Assembly: GCF_016132445.1 (NCBI RefSeq)
Contig: NZ_CP046056.1
Location: 2,163,501-2,227,500, forward strand
Direction: 5' to 3'
Length of the DNA stretch: 64,000 bases
Source of the DNA: Venatoribacter cucullus
GTDB lineage: Bacteria; Pseudomonadota; Gammaproteobacteria; Pseudomonadales; Oceanobacteraceae
A model generated the notes under the pieces. The model made no database searches. It had not been told where the DNA came from and saw only the letters and a program-made list of their open reading frames with translations. Both the position numbers and the translations under genes were made by a program. Shown one piece after another: positions 26,945 to 36,297 of this stretch. The stretch's first letter is position 1. Each line of letters opens with the position of its first letter.

Positions 26945-27763
26945 TTATAAAAACGAGCTGCGGTCCCGAAAGGGCTTCGGCTCTTTATCTTTACCCGCCA
27001 GGCCATTGGCCATGGCAATTTTCTGATTTTTACGTCCCAGTAACCGTGCCTGCACCCAACGCTCCCAGCGCAACGCTTTCCAGGTATCGGCTTTCCAGGT
27101 TTTCTTGAATAAATATTTGGTGGCGGCAATGGCATCCGGTGATTTGCCGGCAATCATTTCGGCCAGTTTTTCCGCTTCCGCCAATGGGTCGGCAGCCAGC
27201 TTGCTGATCAGACCGTATTCATAACCTTCAGTGGCCGGAAACTGACGGCCGGTCATGGTCAGTTCCTGAGCGATATCCACCCGGGTTAAACGCGATAAGG
27301 TAGCCATGCCGCTCATATCCGGAATCAGGCCCCATTTCATTTCCATAATCGACAGGTTGGCGTCCGGCGTGGCGATGCGGTAATCGCAGGCCAGCGCAAT
27401 CTGCATACCACCGCCGAAACAATTACCGTGAATGGCGCAGATCACCGGCACCGGCAAATCACGCCAGCAATGGGCAATTTCCTGCGCCAGATTCTGTTTG
27501 GTCCAGGGCCATTTAAGAAACACTTTCGGAATCATCATCGGGTCTTTGGCCACGGCCTTAAAATCCAGCCCGGCGCAGAAGGATTCCCCTCTGGCCGCCA
27601 GGATTACCGCGCGCACGCTGCGGTTTTTCCGCAGCGCTTTGGCGGTGGCAACCATTTCCCTGAACATGGCCATATCCAGACCATTGAGTTTTTCCGGCCG
27701 GTTCAGCCATACCCAGGCGATATGATCGCGGATTTCACACACAACCCGTTGTTCAGTGCTCAT
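26945..27763 (-). CDS. Crotonase/enoyl-CoA hydratase family protein
   Basis: A 272-residue crotonase-fold acyl-CoA enzyme. The CoA/oxyanion-hole segments are AARGESFCAGLDFKAV (about 57-72) and GNCFGGGMQIALACDYRIA (about 113-131), and MEMKWGLIPD follows. The glutamate positions differ from classical enoyl-CoA hydratase, so it may be a hydratase, an isomerase or another acyl-CoA enzyme. The C-terminus is long and basic (KNQKIAMANGLAGKDKEPK). AGGAA precedes the ATG. It is monocistronic and convergent with the rhomboid gene. Confidence 0.85.
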   Translation of the reverse strand: MSTEQRVVCEIRDHIAWVWLNRPEKLNGLDMAMFREMVATAKALRKNRSVRAVILAARGESFCAGLDFKAVAKDPMMIPKVFLKWPWTKQNLAQEIAHCWRDLPVPVICAIHGNCFGGGMQIALACDYRIATPDANLSIMEMKWGLIPDMSGMATLSRLTRVDIAQELTMTGRQFPATEGYEYGLISKLAADPLAEAEKLAEMIAGKSPDAIAATKYLFKKTWKADTWKALRWERWVQARLLGRKNQKIAMANGLAGKDKEPKPFRDRSSFL

Positions 27764-27893
27764 ACATTATTCCTGCTCGTTCATTCAGCCAGATGGCCCA
27801 CAGCCGGCATCATTCCACAGCACTGGCAGACCCGCCATGATCATTCCGGACATTGGCGTAACCGTTACTAACAGCAACCTTATGCAGTCGCTG

Positions 27894-28889
27894 TTATTCC
27901 CAGCCTGTGCTGTGTTCACGCACCAACGACGCCAGCAGGCCGATATGGTCGGGGCGGTCGTTCAGGCAGGGAATATAGTGGTAGTCCTTGCCGCCGCTGC
28001 GCAGAAACAGTTCGCGGTTTTCCACGTCCAGTTCTTCCAGGGTTTCCAGGCAGTCTGCGGCAAAGGCCGGGCTGATCACATCCACCCGCCCAAGGCCTGC
28101 TTTGCCCCAGGCTTCCAGGGTGTAATCGGTATAGGGCTTCACCCACTCTTCGCGGCCAAAGCGTGACTGAAAACTACAGAGCCACTGTTCTTCGCTAAGC
28201 CCCAACTCGCTGGCAACCGCCGCCGCGGTAGCACGGCACTGTGACGGGTAGGGGTCACCACGGTCTTCGTAGCGCTGCGGAATGCCGTGGAAGGACAGCA
28301 GCAGCTTGTCGCCAGTGCCATGCCGGGCCCGGTATTCACGTACCGAGTCGGCCAGCGCCTTAATGTACTGCGGATGCACGTGGTATTCGTTCACCCAGCG
28401 GGTTTCCGGCAGGTGCGGGCAACCTTTTAAACCGGTCGCCAGACGGTCATACACGGCGGCGGTGGTACTGGAGGAAAACTGCGGATACAGCGGCAACACC
28501 AGCATCCGGCTGACCCCGGCCGCCCGCAGCTCACGACCGGCCTGTTCCATGCTGGGTTCGCCATAGGTCATGGCCAGCGTTACCGGAATATCACAGCCGT
28601 ACTGTTCTTTTAAGGCCGCCGCCAGTGCCTGTTGCTGACGGCGGGAGATGGCCATCAGCGGTGAGCCCTCGTCTGTCCACACCGAAGCGTAAGCTTTGGC
28701 CACCCGGCGCGGCCGGAAGCGCAGAATAATCCCGTGCAGAATCAGCCACCACAACGGGCGTGGTACATCCACCACCCGTTTGTCCCACAGAAACTCGGCC
28801 AGATATTCCCTTACGGCGGCGGTGGTCGGTGCTTTCGGGGTACCCAGATTCACCAGCAACACACCAAAAGGGGGACGTTGGGCTGTCAC
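27894..28889 (-). CDS. hemH: Ferrochelatase
   Basis: Inserts ferrous iron into protoporphyrin IX, the last step of haem synthesis. The catalytic histidine lies in LLLSFHGIPQRYEDRGDPY, and the conserved acidic QSRFGREEWVKPYTD follows. VLLVNLGTPKAPTTAAVR near the N-terminus is canonical. I place the start at GTG 28889 because AGGAGA lies 8 bases upstream and the protein is then 331 residues, the family length. A longer ATG frame adds 21 atypical residues. It is divergent from the MFS gene. Confidence 0.93.
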   Translation of the reverse strand: MTAQRPPFGVLLVNLGTPKAPTTAAVREYLAEFLWDKRVVDVPRPLWWLILHGIILRFRPRRVAKAYASVWTDEGSPLMAISRRQQQALAAALKEQYGCDIPVTLAMTYGEPSMEQAGRELRAAGVSRMLVLPLYPQFSSSTTAAVYDRLATGLKGCPHLPETRWVNEYHVHPQYIKALADSVREYRARHGTGDKLLLSFHGIPQRYEDRGDPYPSQCRATAAAVASELGLSEEQWLCSFQSRFGREEWVKPYTDYTLEAWGKAGLGRVDVISPAFAADCLETLEELDVENRELFLRSGGKDYHYIPCLNDRPDHIGLLASLVREHSTGWE

Positions 28890-29099
28890 AGTCTGCTCTC
28901 CTGCCTTGTATAAGTTTTGTTGAAGTTTAACCGAGCGGCCGGGCCGGGTCATCCACAGCCTTTGTATGCCTCTGATAGCCCGGATTAATCAGCCCAACAG
29001 GTTGCCTGGCGGCTCAACAGTGCGTTCCGTTTGCGCTACTCGGCAACCCCATTCGTAGCCGTTACAATGGCGGCTCTTTTCTTGTTCCACCGGATTCCC

Positions 29100-30299
29100 A
29101 TGCCTGCCCTTACCTTACCATTGCCCGTTCTGCTGGCGATGCTGACGGCTATTTCCCCATTAGCGGTGGATATGTATCTGCCCGCCATGGCCATGATGGC
29201 CAGCGACCTGCACACCGATATTCACTGGGTGGAATTGTCGGTCAGCGCCTATCTGATCGGTTTTGCCATCGGCCAGCTCAGTGGCGGCCCGCTGTCCGAC
29301 CGCTGGGGGCGCAAACCGCTGATTATCAGCGGCCTGCTCATTTTTACTCTCAGCAGTTTTTTCCTGATCAGCACGGCAGACCTGACCCAGCTATTATGGT
29401 TGCGGGTACTGCAGGCGCTTGGCGGCGGCCTGGCCACCGTTAACGCCGCTGCCATTGTGCGCGACTTGTTCCGGGGCGCCGATGTCGCCCGCACCTTGTC
29501 GATGGTGGCGATGATTACCATGATGGCTCCCCTGCTGGCGCCGGTACTGGGGGCGATAACACTGAACTTCAGCGGCTGGCGCACCATTTTCTTAACGCTC
29601 ACGGCTTACGGTGGCATTGCGCTGTTGCTGCTCAGCTGGCAGTTGCCGGAAAGTCACCCACCGGCCGCCCGCCATAAGCGCTGGCCCTGGCAGGATTACC
29701 GCCGGGTTATCGGCCACCCCCGGGCACGGCGTATTCTGCTGGCACTGAGCCTGTCGTACAGCGGTATGTTTATCTTTATTACGGCCTCGCCCTATCTTTA
29801 CCTGGAACATTTTGGCCAGTCGCCGGAGCGCTTTCCGTGGCTGTTCGGCGCCAATATTCTGGTGATGATGGCCATGAACCGCCTGAACATTGCGCTGCTG
29901 AACCGTTACCACAGCCAGGTCATTCTGCGCGCTGGCTTAATTCTGCAAGCCGCTTGTGCCTCGTTGCTGGTGCTGGGTTTTGCGCTGCAGCCACAAGTTA
30001 GCCTGTGGCTGATTTTGCCGCTGATTATGGTGTTTATCGGCAGCCTGGGCCTGATTGGTGCCAATGCCATTGCCATGGTGCTGCACCACTTCCGTGACAT
30101 CAGCGCCACCGCCAATGCCCTGGCCGGTGTCTTACAGTTCTGTGGCGGTGCGCTGGCCGGGCTGATCTGGTCGCAACTGCACGATGGCTCACCACTGCCC
30201 ATGGTCGGCCTGATGCTGGTTACGGCGGCGCTGGCGTTGCTGATGTTGTTCCATCTGCCGGCAGAACAACCCGCTGACAGCAACGAGCCTGTCCACTGA
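29100..30299 (+). CDS. Bcr/CflA-type MFS drug exporter
   Basis: A 399-residue major facilitator with twelve predicted membrane segments. It starts LPVLLAMLTAISPLAVDMYLPAM, typical of the Bcr/CflA group (DHA1). The loop 2-3 motif A is GPLSDRWGRKP (about 65-75), and loop 4 carries RVLQALGGGLAT. Such pumps export bicyclomycin, chloramphenicol and similar drugs; the actual substrate is unknown. The ATG at 29100 is favoured over an upstream in-frame start by homology. A TetR gene follows 60 bases later on the same strand, with an operator-like palindrome between them. Confidence 0.9.
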   Translation: MPALTLPLPVLLAMLTAISPLAVDMYLPAMAMMASDLHTDIHWVELSVSAYLIGFAIGQLSGGPLSDRWGRKPLIISGLLIFTLSSFFLISTADLTQLLWLRVLQALGGGLATVNAAAIVRDLFRGADVARTLSMVAMITMMAPLLAPVLGAITLNFSGWRTIFLTLTAYGGIALLLLSWQLPESHPPAARHKRWPWQDYRRVIGHPRARRILLALSLSYSGMFIFITASPYLYLEHFGQSPERFPWLFGANILVMMAMNRLNIALLNRYHSQVILRAGLILQAACASLLVLGFALQPQVSLWLILPLIMVFIGSLGLIGANAIAMVLHHFRDISATANALAGVLQFCGGALAGLIWSQLHDGSPLPMVGLMLVTAALALLMLFHLPAEQPADSNEPVH

Positions 30300-30339
30300 T
30301 GAAACAATAGCGGCTTGATCTCTGAGCCCTGTTACAACA

Positions 30340-30355
30340 GAATGAACGTTCATTC
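30340..30355. promoter_or_regulatory. TetR-type operator upstream of the tetR gene
   Basis: GAATGAACGTTCATTC is a perfect 16-base palindrome 13 bases before the regulator's preferred start. The pattern GAATGAA-NN-TTCATTC recurs at 30998-31013. Autorepression by the neighbouring TetR protein is the simplest reading. Confidence 0.75.
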
Positions 30356-30367
30356 CGGATGATCACT

Positions 30368-30940
30368 ATGGATAAACGCGAACAAATTCTTGAAGCCACC
30401 GCTGATCTGATTGCTGAGCAGGGTCTGCAGGATTGTCCGATGGCCAAGGTCGCGCGCCATGCGGGTTGTGGTGCCGGTACCATTTATCGCTATTTCAGTA
30501 CCAAAGATGAACTGGTGCAGCAGCTGTATCTGCACCTGAATGAAAAAATGGCCCAGCACTGCCTGTCCGGATTAAGCGACGCGGAGTGTATCCGTAAACG
30601 CTTTGACCATTTCTGGGGCAGTTTTTACCAATTTTTACGCGCACATCCGCGCGAAGTGTGTTTATTTGACCAGTTGTGGGCATCGCCGGTGATTTGCAGT
30701 GAATTGCGCGAGCAAGGCATGCAGACCATGCATCAGGAAATCATCAGGTTGCTGGATGACGGCAAGCAAGCCGGACTGATCAAGCCGCTGGCCGATGAAC
30801 TGTTGCTGACCATGACCTTCGGCAGCTTGTTTACCCTGCTGAAGAAGCAGCTGCAAAAACCCGGAACGTTTACCAAACCGGTGCAGCTGCAGGATTTACT
30901 GAATATGTGCTGGGACGCCATCTGCGTACACAGCCATTAA
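30368..30940 (+). CDS. TetR/AcrR-family transcriptional regulator
   Basis: A 190-residue regulator with the TetR helix-turn-helix at about 1-50 (ILEATADLIAEQG, then VARHAGCGAGTIYRYFSTKDELV). The ligand-binding C-terminal domain is helical, with no recognisable effector motif. Both ATG 30359 and ATG 30368 are possible; I prefer 30368 because MDKREQIL is the typical family start and the operator then clears the start codon. It probably represses itself and the 49-codon gene downstream through the two GAATGAA-NN-TTCATTC sites. It may also act on the preceding exporter gene, although no site is seen upstream of that gene. Confidence 0.9.
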   Translation: MDKREQILEATADLIAEQGLQDCPMAKVARHAGCGAGTIYRYFSTKDELVQQLYLHLNEKMAQHCLSGLSDAECIRKRFDHFWGSFYQFLRAHPREVCLFDQLWASPVICSELREQGMQTMHQEIIRLLDDGKQAGLIKPLADELLLTMTFGSLFTLLKKQLQKPGTFTKPVQLQDLLNMCWDAICVHSH

Positions 30941-30963
30941 CACCACTGCCACAGGCAGTATCC

Positions 30964-30982
30964 GGGGCAACAGCCCCTTTTT
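30964..30982 (+). terminator. Intrinsic terminator after the tetR gene
   Basis: GGGGC and GCCCC pair around AACA, followed by TTTTT. It separates the regulator transcript from the second operator and the 49-codon gene. Confidence 0.75.
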
Positions 30983-30997
30983 ATGACACTTTAAGCG

Positions 30998-31013
30998 GAA
31001 TGAACATTCATTC
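30998..31013. promoter_or_regulatory. Second TetR-type operator, upstream of the 49-codon gene
   Basis: GAATGAACATTCATTC keeps both 7-base arms (GAATGAA, TTCATTC) of the palindrome at 30340-30355 and differs at one central base. It lies 24 bases before the start codon of the small gene. Confidence 0.75.
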
Positions 31014-31036
31014 AGGCTGGACAACAGGAGCAGAAC

Positions 31037-31186
31037 ATGAACAAACAGGCTGCCACAACCACTACCGCAACCCTGCCCCACACCCACAGTGTGGCCGGCA
31101 AAAGCCGCCAGCAGACGGCTTTTTACGATGTTTTAACCCAGTTAACCCTGCAGCAACTGCGCCAGCGGGCCAGCCAGCGCAGCTGA
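31037..31186 (+). CDS. Small 49-residue protein behind a TetR-type operator
   Basis: The frame starts with ATG at 31037, with AGGAG 9 bases upstream, and encodes 49 residues. The N-terminus is rich in Thr and Ala, and the C-terminal half is a likely amphipathic helix (AFYDVLTQLTLQQLRQR). No family is recognised. Its own operator, the strong ribosome site and the terminator in front of it argue that it is a real gene. It could be a small regulatory peptide or a remnant of a longer gene. The next gene lies on the opposite strand 10 bases away. Confidence 0.55.
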   Translation: MNKQAATTTTATLPHTHSVAGKSRQQTAFYDVLTQLTLQQLRQRASQRS

Positions 31187-31196
31187 GCAGACAGAC

Positions 31197-31793
31197 TCAG
31201 TGACGGATGGCCTCTTCGCCACCATCACTGTCGGCAAAGGTAGCCGGTAGCACGGACAGACGGTTTACGATCAGCACGCTGTGGTCAGGTATTAATACCT
31301 GACTGTTGCTGAACACCGGGTCCAGCAGAATGCAGGTCGCATCCACAGAATCCAGCCCGACAATAATGGCCAGCGGATAGCCGTAACGGGTATTCAGCGC
31401 CACCACATCGCCCATTTCCAGCTCTTCCCGCTCAGTAATAAAGTCATCCCCGGTCAGTTCGTCCGTTGGCCATGGGGTTTTGAAGCGTGCCAGAGCCACC
31501 AGCTGCACAATGCCCTGAATCACGCTGTCGCTGAGGTTCAGTTCGACATCGCCTTCCAGTTCTTCATCGGCCAGCCGGTCGAGCAGGGTCATAAACAAAT
31601 CGGAATCTTCTTCCGACCAGCGCAGGTCGACCGGATGGGTGCTGCTGCGGTTGGAGCGGAAACTCACTTCGGTGGGAAACTCAGTCGGTGTCTGGTCGCT
31701 GACACCGGCAGGCATTAACAGACTCACGGCTTCAAAACCGCTTTGATCATGGTCGCTGATACGCCAGAACAGGGGTTGCATCTCTGTGCTCAT
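31197..31793 (-). CDS. Uncharacterised acidic protein
   Basis: A 198-residue soluble, acidic protein. The C-terminal 100 residues have a beta-rich look (DDFITEREELEMGDVVALNTRYGYPLAI and what follows), and a helical acidic segment (DSDLFMTLLDRLADEELEGDV) precedes them. No catalytic motif or family is recognised. The ATG at 31793 (MSTEMQPLFWR) is chosen; 25 upstream codons are unlikely. A TATATA-type -10 lies near 31876. The DUF1820 gene follows on the same strand upstream but is separated by 137 bases. Confidence 0.65.
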   Translation of the reverse strand: MSTEMQPLFWRISDHDQSGFEAVSLLMPAGVSDQTPTEFPTEVSFRSNRSSTHPVDLRWSEEDSDLFMTLLDRLADEELEGDVELNLSDSVIQGIVQLVALARFKTPWPTDELTGDDFITEREELEMGDVVALNTRYGYPLAIIVGLDSVDATCILLDPVFSNSQVLIPDHSVLIVNRLSVLPATFADSDGGEEAIRH

Positions 31794-31930
31794 AAGATTT
31801 ACTCCGTTGCTACCGGGTGAGAGGAGCCTGCATGCAAAGGGTGAATTGTGCCTCCGTTTGATTACCAATAGTCCTTATATAGCAGCGCCCGCCAGTGCAT
31901 ACAAGCACCGGCCGGCATCGCCGGAACGGG

Positions 31931-32284
31931 TTAAAGGTCGTCGCGGGGCGGGAAAAAGTGGGTCGGAAAATGCGTAACGTTGGATTTCATATCCGGTTCC
32001 AGCGCTTCGGTAATGCGCGGCGGGCCTTCGCTGTCCACCTCATCAATACGGATAACTGCCGGTAAAGGAATAAAGGTACGCTTCACACCCTGAAAGGTGC
32101 TTTTCAGCTTTTCCTCACCCGGATCCAGCACCAGTGCCGAGCGCTCACCGAACACCAGCTGCTCCAGCTCGATAAAGCCGTACAGATCGCTCTGATACAG
32201 GTAACGGGCGTATATTTCATACACCTCACCCTGCTGCTGAAATACCACCCGGTACAGGGGTTCTGTTTTGTCTTTACTGCTCAT
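31931..32284 (-). CDS. DUF1820 family protein
   Basis: A 117-residue conserved gammaproteobacterial protein. The core YRVVFQQQGEVYEIYAR, YQSDLYGFIELEQLVFGE and VKRTFIPLPAVIRIDEV segments are the DUF1820 signature. The function is unknown. The ATG at 32284 is used; 20 in-frame upstream codons are discarded. It is divergent from miaB. Confidence 0.88.
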   Translation of the reverse strand: MSSKDKTEPLYRVVFQQQGEVYEIYARYLYQSDLYGFIELEQLVFGERSALVLDPGEEKLKSTFQGVKRTFIPLPAVIRIDEVDSEGPPRITEALEPDMKSNVTHFPTHFFPPRDDL

Positions 32285-32397
32285 GGAATGTCTTTCCGGA
32301 CTGAGGAACCGGCAGCGCCGGTTTGCGGGCGCGCAGTATAACACGCAGCCCGCGCCGCCGCAGCCGCCCGCACTGGCGATATGCCCTTACGAAGCAG

Positions 32398-32403
32398 TAT
32401 AAT
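32398..32403 (+). promoter_or_regulatory. -10 element of the miaB promoter
   Basis: TATAAT is a perfect -10 located 42 bases before the miaB start. The -35 is poor. Confidence 0.5.
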
Positions 32404-32445
32404 GCCCGGCCATTTATCCCTGCTGACGAGGCCGGACACAGCGTT

Positions 32446-33795
32446 ATGACTGATCAGGTGAAAAAACTGTACATCAAAACCCACGGTTGCCAGATGAACG
32501 AATACGATTCATCGCGCATGGCCGATATGCTGGGTGCCAGTCATAAGATGGAGCTGACCGACAATCCGGAAGAAGCGGATGTGATTCTGCTGAACACCTG
32601 CTCGATCCGCGAAAAGGCGCAGGAAAAAGTGTTCCATGAACTGGGCCGCTGGAAAGGGCTGAAAGCCAAAAATCCCGACCTGAAAATCGGTGTGGGCGGC
32701 TGTGTGGCCTCCCAGGAAGGCGATGCCATTATCAAGCGCGCGCCCTTCGTGGACATGGTGTTCGGCCCGCAAACCCTGCACCGCCTGCCAGACATGGTGA
32801 ACAAAGCCGCCAACGCCATTCAGGTGGTGGACGTTACCTTCCCGGAAATCGAAAAGTTCGACCACCTGCCGGAACCGAAAGTGGACGGCTGCAGCGCCTT
32901 CGTCTCTATTATGGAAGGCTGCTCCAAATACTGTACCTTCTGCGTGGTGCCCTACACCCGCGGTGAAGAAGTCAGCCGCCCGCTGGCCGATGTATTGAAA
33001 GAAGTGCAGTCACTGGCCCGTCAGGGCGTGCGTGAAGTAAACCTGCTGGGTCAGAACGTAAACGCCTACCGTGGCGCCACCGAAGACGGCGACATGGCCG
33101 ATCTGGCGGAGCTGATCACGCTGGTGGCCGATATCGACGGCATCGACCGCATCCGTTTTACCACCTCACACCCGCTGGAATTCAGCGACAGCTTAATTCA
33201 GGTGTACGCCGAAGTGCCGGAACTGGTCAGCCACCTGCACCTGCCGGTGCAAAGCGGTTCCAACCGCATTCTGGCCGCTATGAAGCGTGGCCACGAAGTG
33301 GATATGTACATTGATAAACTGGAGCGCATCCGCGCCCTGCGGCCGGATATTTCCTTCTCGTCTGACTTTATCATCGGCTTCCCGGGGGAAACCGCTGACG
33401 ATTTTGAAGACACCATGAACCTGATCAACCGCATCGGCTTCGATACCTCGTTCAGCTTTATTTACAGCCCGCGCCCCGGCACCCCGGCGGCGAACCTGCC
33501 CGACGACACCCCGGACGAGGTAAAAAAGCAGCGCCTGCAGATTCTGCAAACCCGTATCGTGCAGCAAGCCATGCAGATCAGCCGCCGCATGGTGGGCCGT
33601 GAAGAGACCATTCTGGTAACCGGCGTATCAAAAAAAGACCCGGGCGAACTGGCCGGCCGTACTGAAAACAACCGGGTGGTGAACTTCCGCCACCACGACC
33701 ACAGCCTGATCGGCAAGTTTGTGAAAGTGCGTATCGAAGACGCCTACCCGAACAGCCTGCGTGGTATGGTTCTGAATCCTGAAGCCGCCTACTGA
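32446..33795 (+). CDS. miaB: tRNA-2-methylthio-N6-dimethylallyladenosine synthase MiaB
   Basis: A radical-SAM methylthiotransferase that adds the ms2 group at A37 of tRNAs with i6A. The N-terminal cluster ligands are C15, C52 and C86, and the radical-SAM CxxxCxxC is C159, C163 and C166 in CSKYCTFC. The TRAM domain closes the protein ([15 protein letters not shown] onward). The 449 residues match the family. The ATG at 32446 begins at [15 protein letters not shown], the canonical start. It heads the miaB-phoH-ybeY-corC-lnt block. Confidence 0.97.
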   Translation: MTDQVKKLYIKTHGCQMNEYDSSRMADMLGASHKMELTDNPEEADVILLNTCSIREKAQEKVFHELGRWKGLKAKNPDLKIGVGGCVASQEGDAIIKRAPFVDMVFGPQTLHRLPDMVNKAANAIQVVDVTFPEIEKFDHLPEPKVDGCSAFVSIMEGCSKYCTFCVVPYTRGEEVSRPLADVLKEVQSLARQGVREVNLLGQNVNAYRGATEDGDMADLAELITLVADIDGIDRIRFTTSHPLEFSDSLIQVYAEVPELVSHLHLPVQSGSNRILAAMKRGHEVDMYIDKLERIRALRPDISFSSDFIIGFPGETADDFEDTMNLINRIGFDTSFSFIYSPRPGTPAANLPDDTPDEVKKQRLQILQTRIVQQAMQISRRMVGREETILVTGVSKKDPGELAGRTENNRVVNFRHHDHSLIGKFVKVRIEDAYPNSLRGMVLNPEAAY

Positions 33796-33844
33796 TCATC
33801 CTTAAACCATCGGGCCGCTGGTGCGGCCCCGGAGAAAAGATTCT

Positions 33845-34924
33845 TTGACCGATCCTATTCTGCCTGCCGACGACCATCCGACTACGGCGACCAAGCCCGC
33901 CAGCCCTACCCAACACAGCATCAGCTTTACGCTGGAACCGGATGATGCCGGCCGGCTGGCCAATCTGTGTGGCCACTTTGACAGCCATATAGAGCAGATT
34001 GCCGACCATTTTGGTTTAACGGTCTATAACCGTGGCGGCCAGTTCACCCTGGAAGGCAAGCTGAAGCTGGCCCAGCGGGCCGCCAAACTCCTGCAGCGTC
34101 TGTATGCAGAAACCGCCAACGGCACCCTGATTACCCCGGATCTGATTCATCTGTTTTTGCAGGAAGACGGCGCCGAAGAAAGCAGCGGCCGCAAAAAGAA
34201 CCAGTACGACAGCCATATCATCAAAACCCCGCAGGCGGTTATTAAGCCGCGCGGTCCGCATCAGCTGGAATACCTGCAGCGCGTGCGCGAATTTGATATC
34301 AATTTTGGCGTTGGTCCGGCCGGTACCGGTAAGACCTTCCTGGCCGTCGCCGCAGCGGTAGAAGCCCTGCAGCGCGATGAAGTAAAACGCATTCTGCTGG
34401 TACGCCCGGCGGTGGAAGCCGGTGAAAAACTCGGCTTCCTGCCCGGCGATCTGGCGCAGAAGATTGACCCCTACCTGCGCCCGTTGTACGACGCCCTGTA
34501 TGAGATGCTCGGTTTTGAGAAAGTGGCACGCTACATCGAACGCAATATGATCGAAATTGCCCCGCTGGCCTATATGCGCGGCCGCACCCTGAGCCATTCC
34601 TTTGTGATTCTGGATGAGTCACAGAACACCACCAAAGAACAGATGAAAATGTTCCTCACCCGGGTGGGGTTTGGCTCCAAAGCCGTAATTACCGGTGACG
34701 TTACCCAGGTGGATTTACCGCGCGGAGTCTATTCCGGCCTTAAGCATGGTCTGGAAGTACTGGACGGTGTGCCCGGCATCGGCATTACCCGCTTTACCAA
34801 CGCCGATGTGGTCCGCCACCCGCTGGTGCAGCGCATTGTGGATGCCTACGACCGTTTTGAAGAACAGGACGAACAACGTAAAAGCGCACAACGCGCGGCC
34901 CGCGATGCCGGAGACAACGCATGA
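33845..34924 (+). CDS. phoH: PhoH-family ATPase (YbeZ)
   Basis: A 359-residue PhoH/YbeZ protein with an RNA-binding KH-like N-terminus and an ATPase domain. Walker A is GPAGTGKT (157-164), and the Walker B region is [11 protein letters not shown]. YbeZ works with the endonuclease YbeY encoded next, in ribosome maturation. The start is set at TTG 33845 because GGAG lies 10 bases upstream. The upstream GTG at 33821 falls within a GGGCCGC/GCGGCCC hairpin and lacks a ribosome site. A hairpin so close to the ribosome site could modulate translation. It overlaps ybeY by 4 bases. Confidence 0.92.
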   Translation: MTDPILPADDHPTTATKPASPTQHSISFTLEPDDAGRLANLCGHFDSHIEQIADHFGLTVYNRGGQFTLEGKLKLAQRAAKLLQRLYAETANGTLITPDLIHLFLQEDGAEESSGRKKNQYDSHIIKTPQAVIKPRGPHQLEYLQRVREFDINFGVGPAGTGKTFLAVAAAVEALQRDEVKRILLVRPAVEAGEKLGFLPGDLAQKIDPYLRPLYDALYEMLGFEKVARYIERNMIEIAPLAYMRGRTLSHSFVILDESQNTTKEQMKMFLTRVGFGSKAVITGDVTQVDLPRGVYSGLKHGLEVLDGVPGIGITRFTNADVVRHPLVQRIVDAYDRFEEQDEQRKSAQRAARDAGDNA

Positions 34925-35403
34925 ACCTGCTGCTGGACGTGCAGATTGCCGAAGAGTTGGACAGCTGGGGCGCGTACCTGCCCACCGATGACGAACTGCA
35001 ACACTGGGCAACGGCCGCATTGCAGGGGCGCACCGATTTTGCCGAGCCCGAGCTGACCATTCGCTTAGTGCATAACGAGGAAAGCCAGGAGCTGAACCGC
35101 GACTATCGCGGCAAGGATAAGCCCACCAATGTGCTGTCTTTTCCCTTTGATGCACCGCCGGAAGTGCCGATAGAGCTGCTCGGCGACCTGATTATCTGCG
35201 TCCCGGTGGTACAGGCTGAAGCTGAAGAACAGAACAAAACGCCACCGGCCCACTGGGCCCATATGGTGGTTCATGGCTGCTTGCATTTGCTGGGGTACGA
35301 CCATATAAAGGACGACGAAGCAGAAATCATGGAAAACCTGGAGCGGCAGATTATGGCCGGGCTGGGGTTTTCTGACCCTTACTCCGATGATGAGGCATCA
35401 TGA
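34921..35403 (+). CDS. ybeY: Endoribonuclease YbeY (rRNA maturation factor)
   Basis: A metal-dependent single-strand RNase in 16S rRNA 3'-end maturation and ribosome quality control. The zinc histidines are H118, H122 and H128 in [37 protein letters not shown] is the conserved N-terminal block. The 160 residues match. The gene starts on ATGA, overlapping phoH by 4 bases, and its stop overlaps corC by 4 bases, so the three are translationally coupled. Confidence 0.97.
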   Translation: MNLLLDVQIAEELDSWGAYLPTDDELQHWATAALQGRTDFAEPELTIRLVHNEESQELNRDYRGKDKPTNVLSFPFDAPPEVPIELLGDLIICVPVVQAEAEEQNKTPPAHWAHMVVHGCLHLLGYDHIKDDEAEIMENLERQIMAGLGFSDPYSDDEAS

Positions 35404-36239
35404 GCGACGACCGATCAAGCCAGCCACGAAGTTGGCTGGAAAGATTTACCGACCTGTTTTCCGACGACCCGCAAAGCCGTCAGGATATTAAAGACATTGT
35501 GCGTGAGGCTGCCGAGCGCAGCATTGTCGACAGCGACACCCTGACCATCCTTGAGGGTGCGTTACAGGTGTCGGAAATGCAGGTCCGCGACATCATGGTG
35601 CCGCGTTCGCAAATGGTTGCCATCGGCATTAACGACCCCATTCAGGAATTCCTGCCGCGGATTATCGAGTCGGCGCATTCGCGCTTCCCGGTACTGGGGG
35701 AAGGCCAGAATGAAGTACTGGGCGTGCTGCTGGCCAAAGATCTGTTACCCCTGATTCTGAATGGCCAGCGCGATTCGTTCGTGCTGCAGGATATTCTGCG
35801 CCCCACCACCTTCGTACCGGAAAGCAAACGCCTGAACGTACTGCTGCGTGAATTCCGTGCTACCCGCAACCATATGGCAGTGGTGGTGGATGAATTCGGC
35901 GGAGCCGCCGGCCTGGTAACCATTGAAGATGTACTGGAGCAGATTGTCGGCGATATCGAAGATGAACACGACGAGCACGACGAAGACGGCAATATCAAAG
36001 TGATGGATGACGGTGCCATTATGGTTAAGGCACTGACACCGGTGGAAGATTTTAATGAACACTTCCACACCCACTTGCCCGATGATGATTTTGATACCGT
36101 TGGTGGTATTGTAATTCATCATTTTGGCCGGGTACCGGAATGCAATGAAAGCATCCGTATCGATCAGTGGCAGTTCAAGGTGGTGAACGGTACCAGCCGG
36201 CAGATCAATCTGCTGGAAGTCACCCGCCCGGAAATCTGA
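35400..36239 (+). CDS. corC: CorC/YbeX CBS-domain protein
   Basis: A 279-residue cytosolic protein with a tandem CBS pair (about 65-185; [11 protein letters not shown] and [13 protein letters not shown], then [20 protein letters not shown]) and a CorC_HlyC C-terminal domain (about 200-275). E. coli YbeX/CorC has been linked to Mg2+/Co2+ handling and ribosome assembly; direct transport is doubtful because no membrane segment is present. It is coupled to ybeY by an ATGA overlap. A strong intrinsic terminator follows its stop, before lnt. Confidence 0.95.
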   Translation: MSDDRSSQPRSWLERFTDLFSDDPQSRQDIKDIVREAAERSIVDSDTLTILEGALQVSEMQVRDIMVPRSQMVAIGINDPIQEFLPRIIESAHSRFPVLGEGQNEVLGVLLAKDLLPLILNGQRDSFVLQDILRPTTFVPESKRLNVLLREFRATRNHMAVVVDEFGGAAGLVTIEDVLEQIVGDIEDEHDEHDEDGNIKVMDDGAIMVKALTPVEDFNEHFHTHLPDDDFDTVGGIVIHHFGRVPECNESIRIDQWQFKVVNGTSRQINLLEVTRPEI

Positions 36240-36244
36240 CCTGC

Positions 36245-36273
36245 GGGCACACCAACCGGTGTGCCCTTCTTTT
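36245..36273 (+). terminator. Intrinsic terminator between corC and lnt
   Basis: GGGCACACC and GGTGTGCCC form a 9-base perfect stem with loop AACC, followed by TTCTTTT. It begins 6 bases after the corC stop and ends 24 bases before lnt, so lnt transcription depends on readthrough or a separate promoter. Confidence 0.85.
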
Positions 36274-36297
36274 ATAACCTGTCGCAAGGAAAGTTCC

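Noticed and set aside
33821-33844. GTG at 33821 as the phoH start
   Set aside because: It falls within a GGGCCGC/GCGGCCC hairpin without a ribosome site, while TTG 33845 has GGAG at 10 bases.
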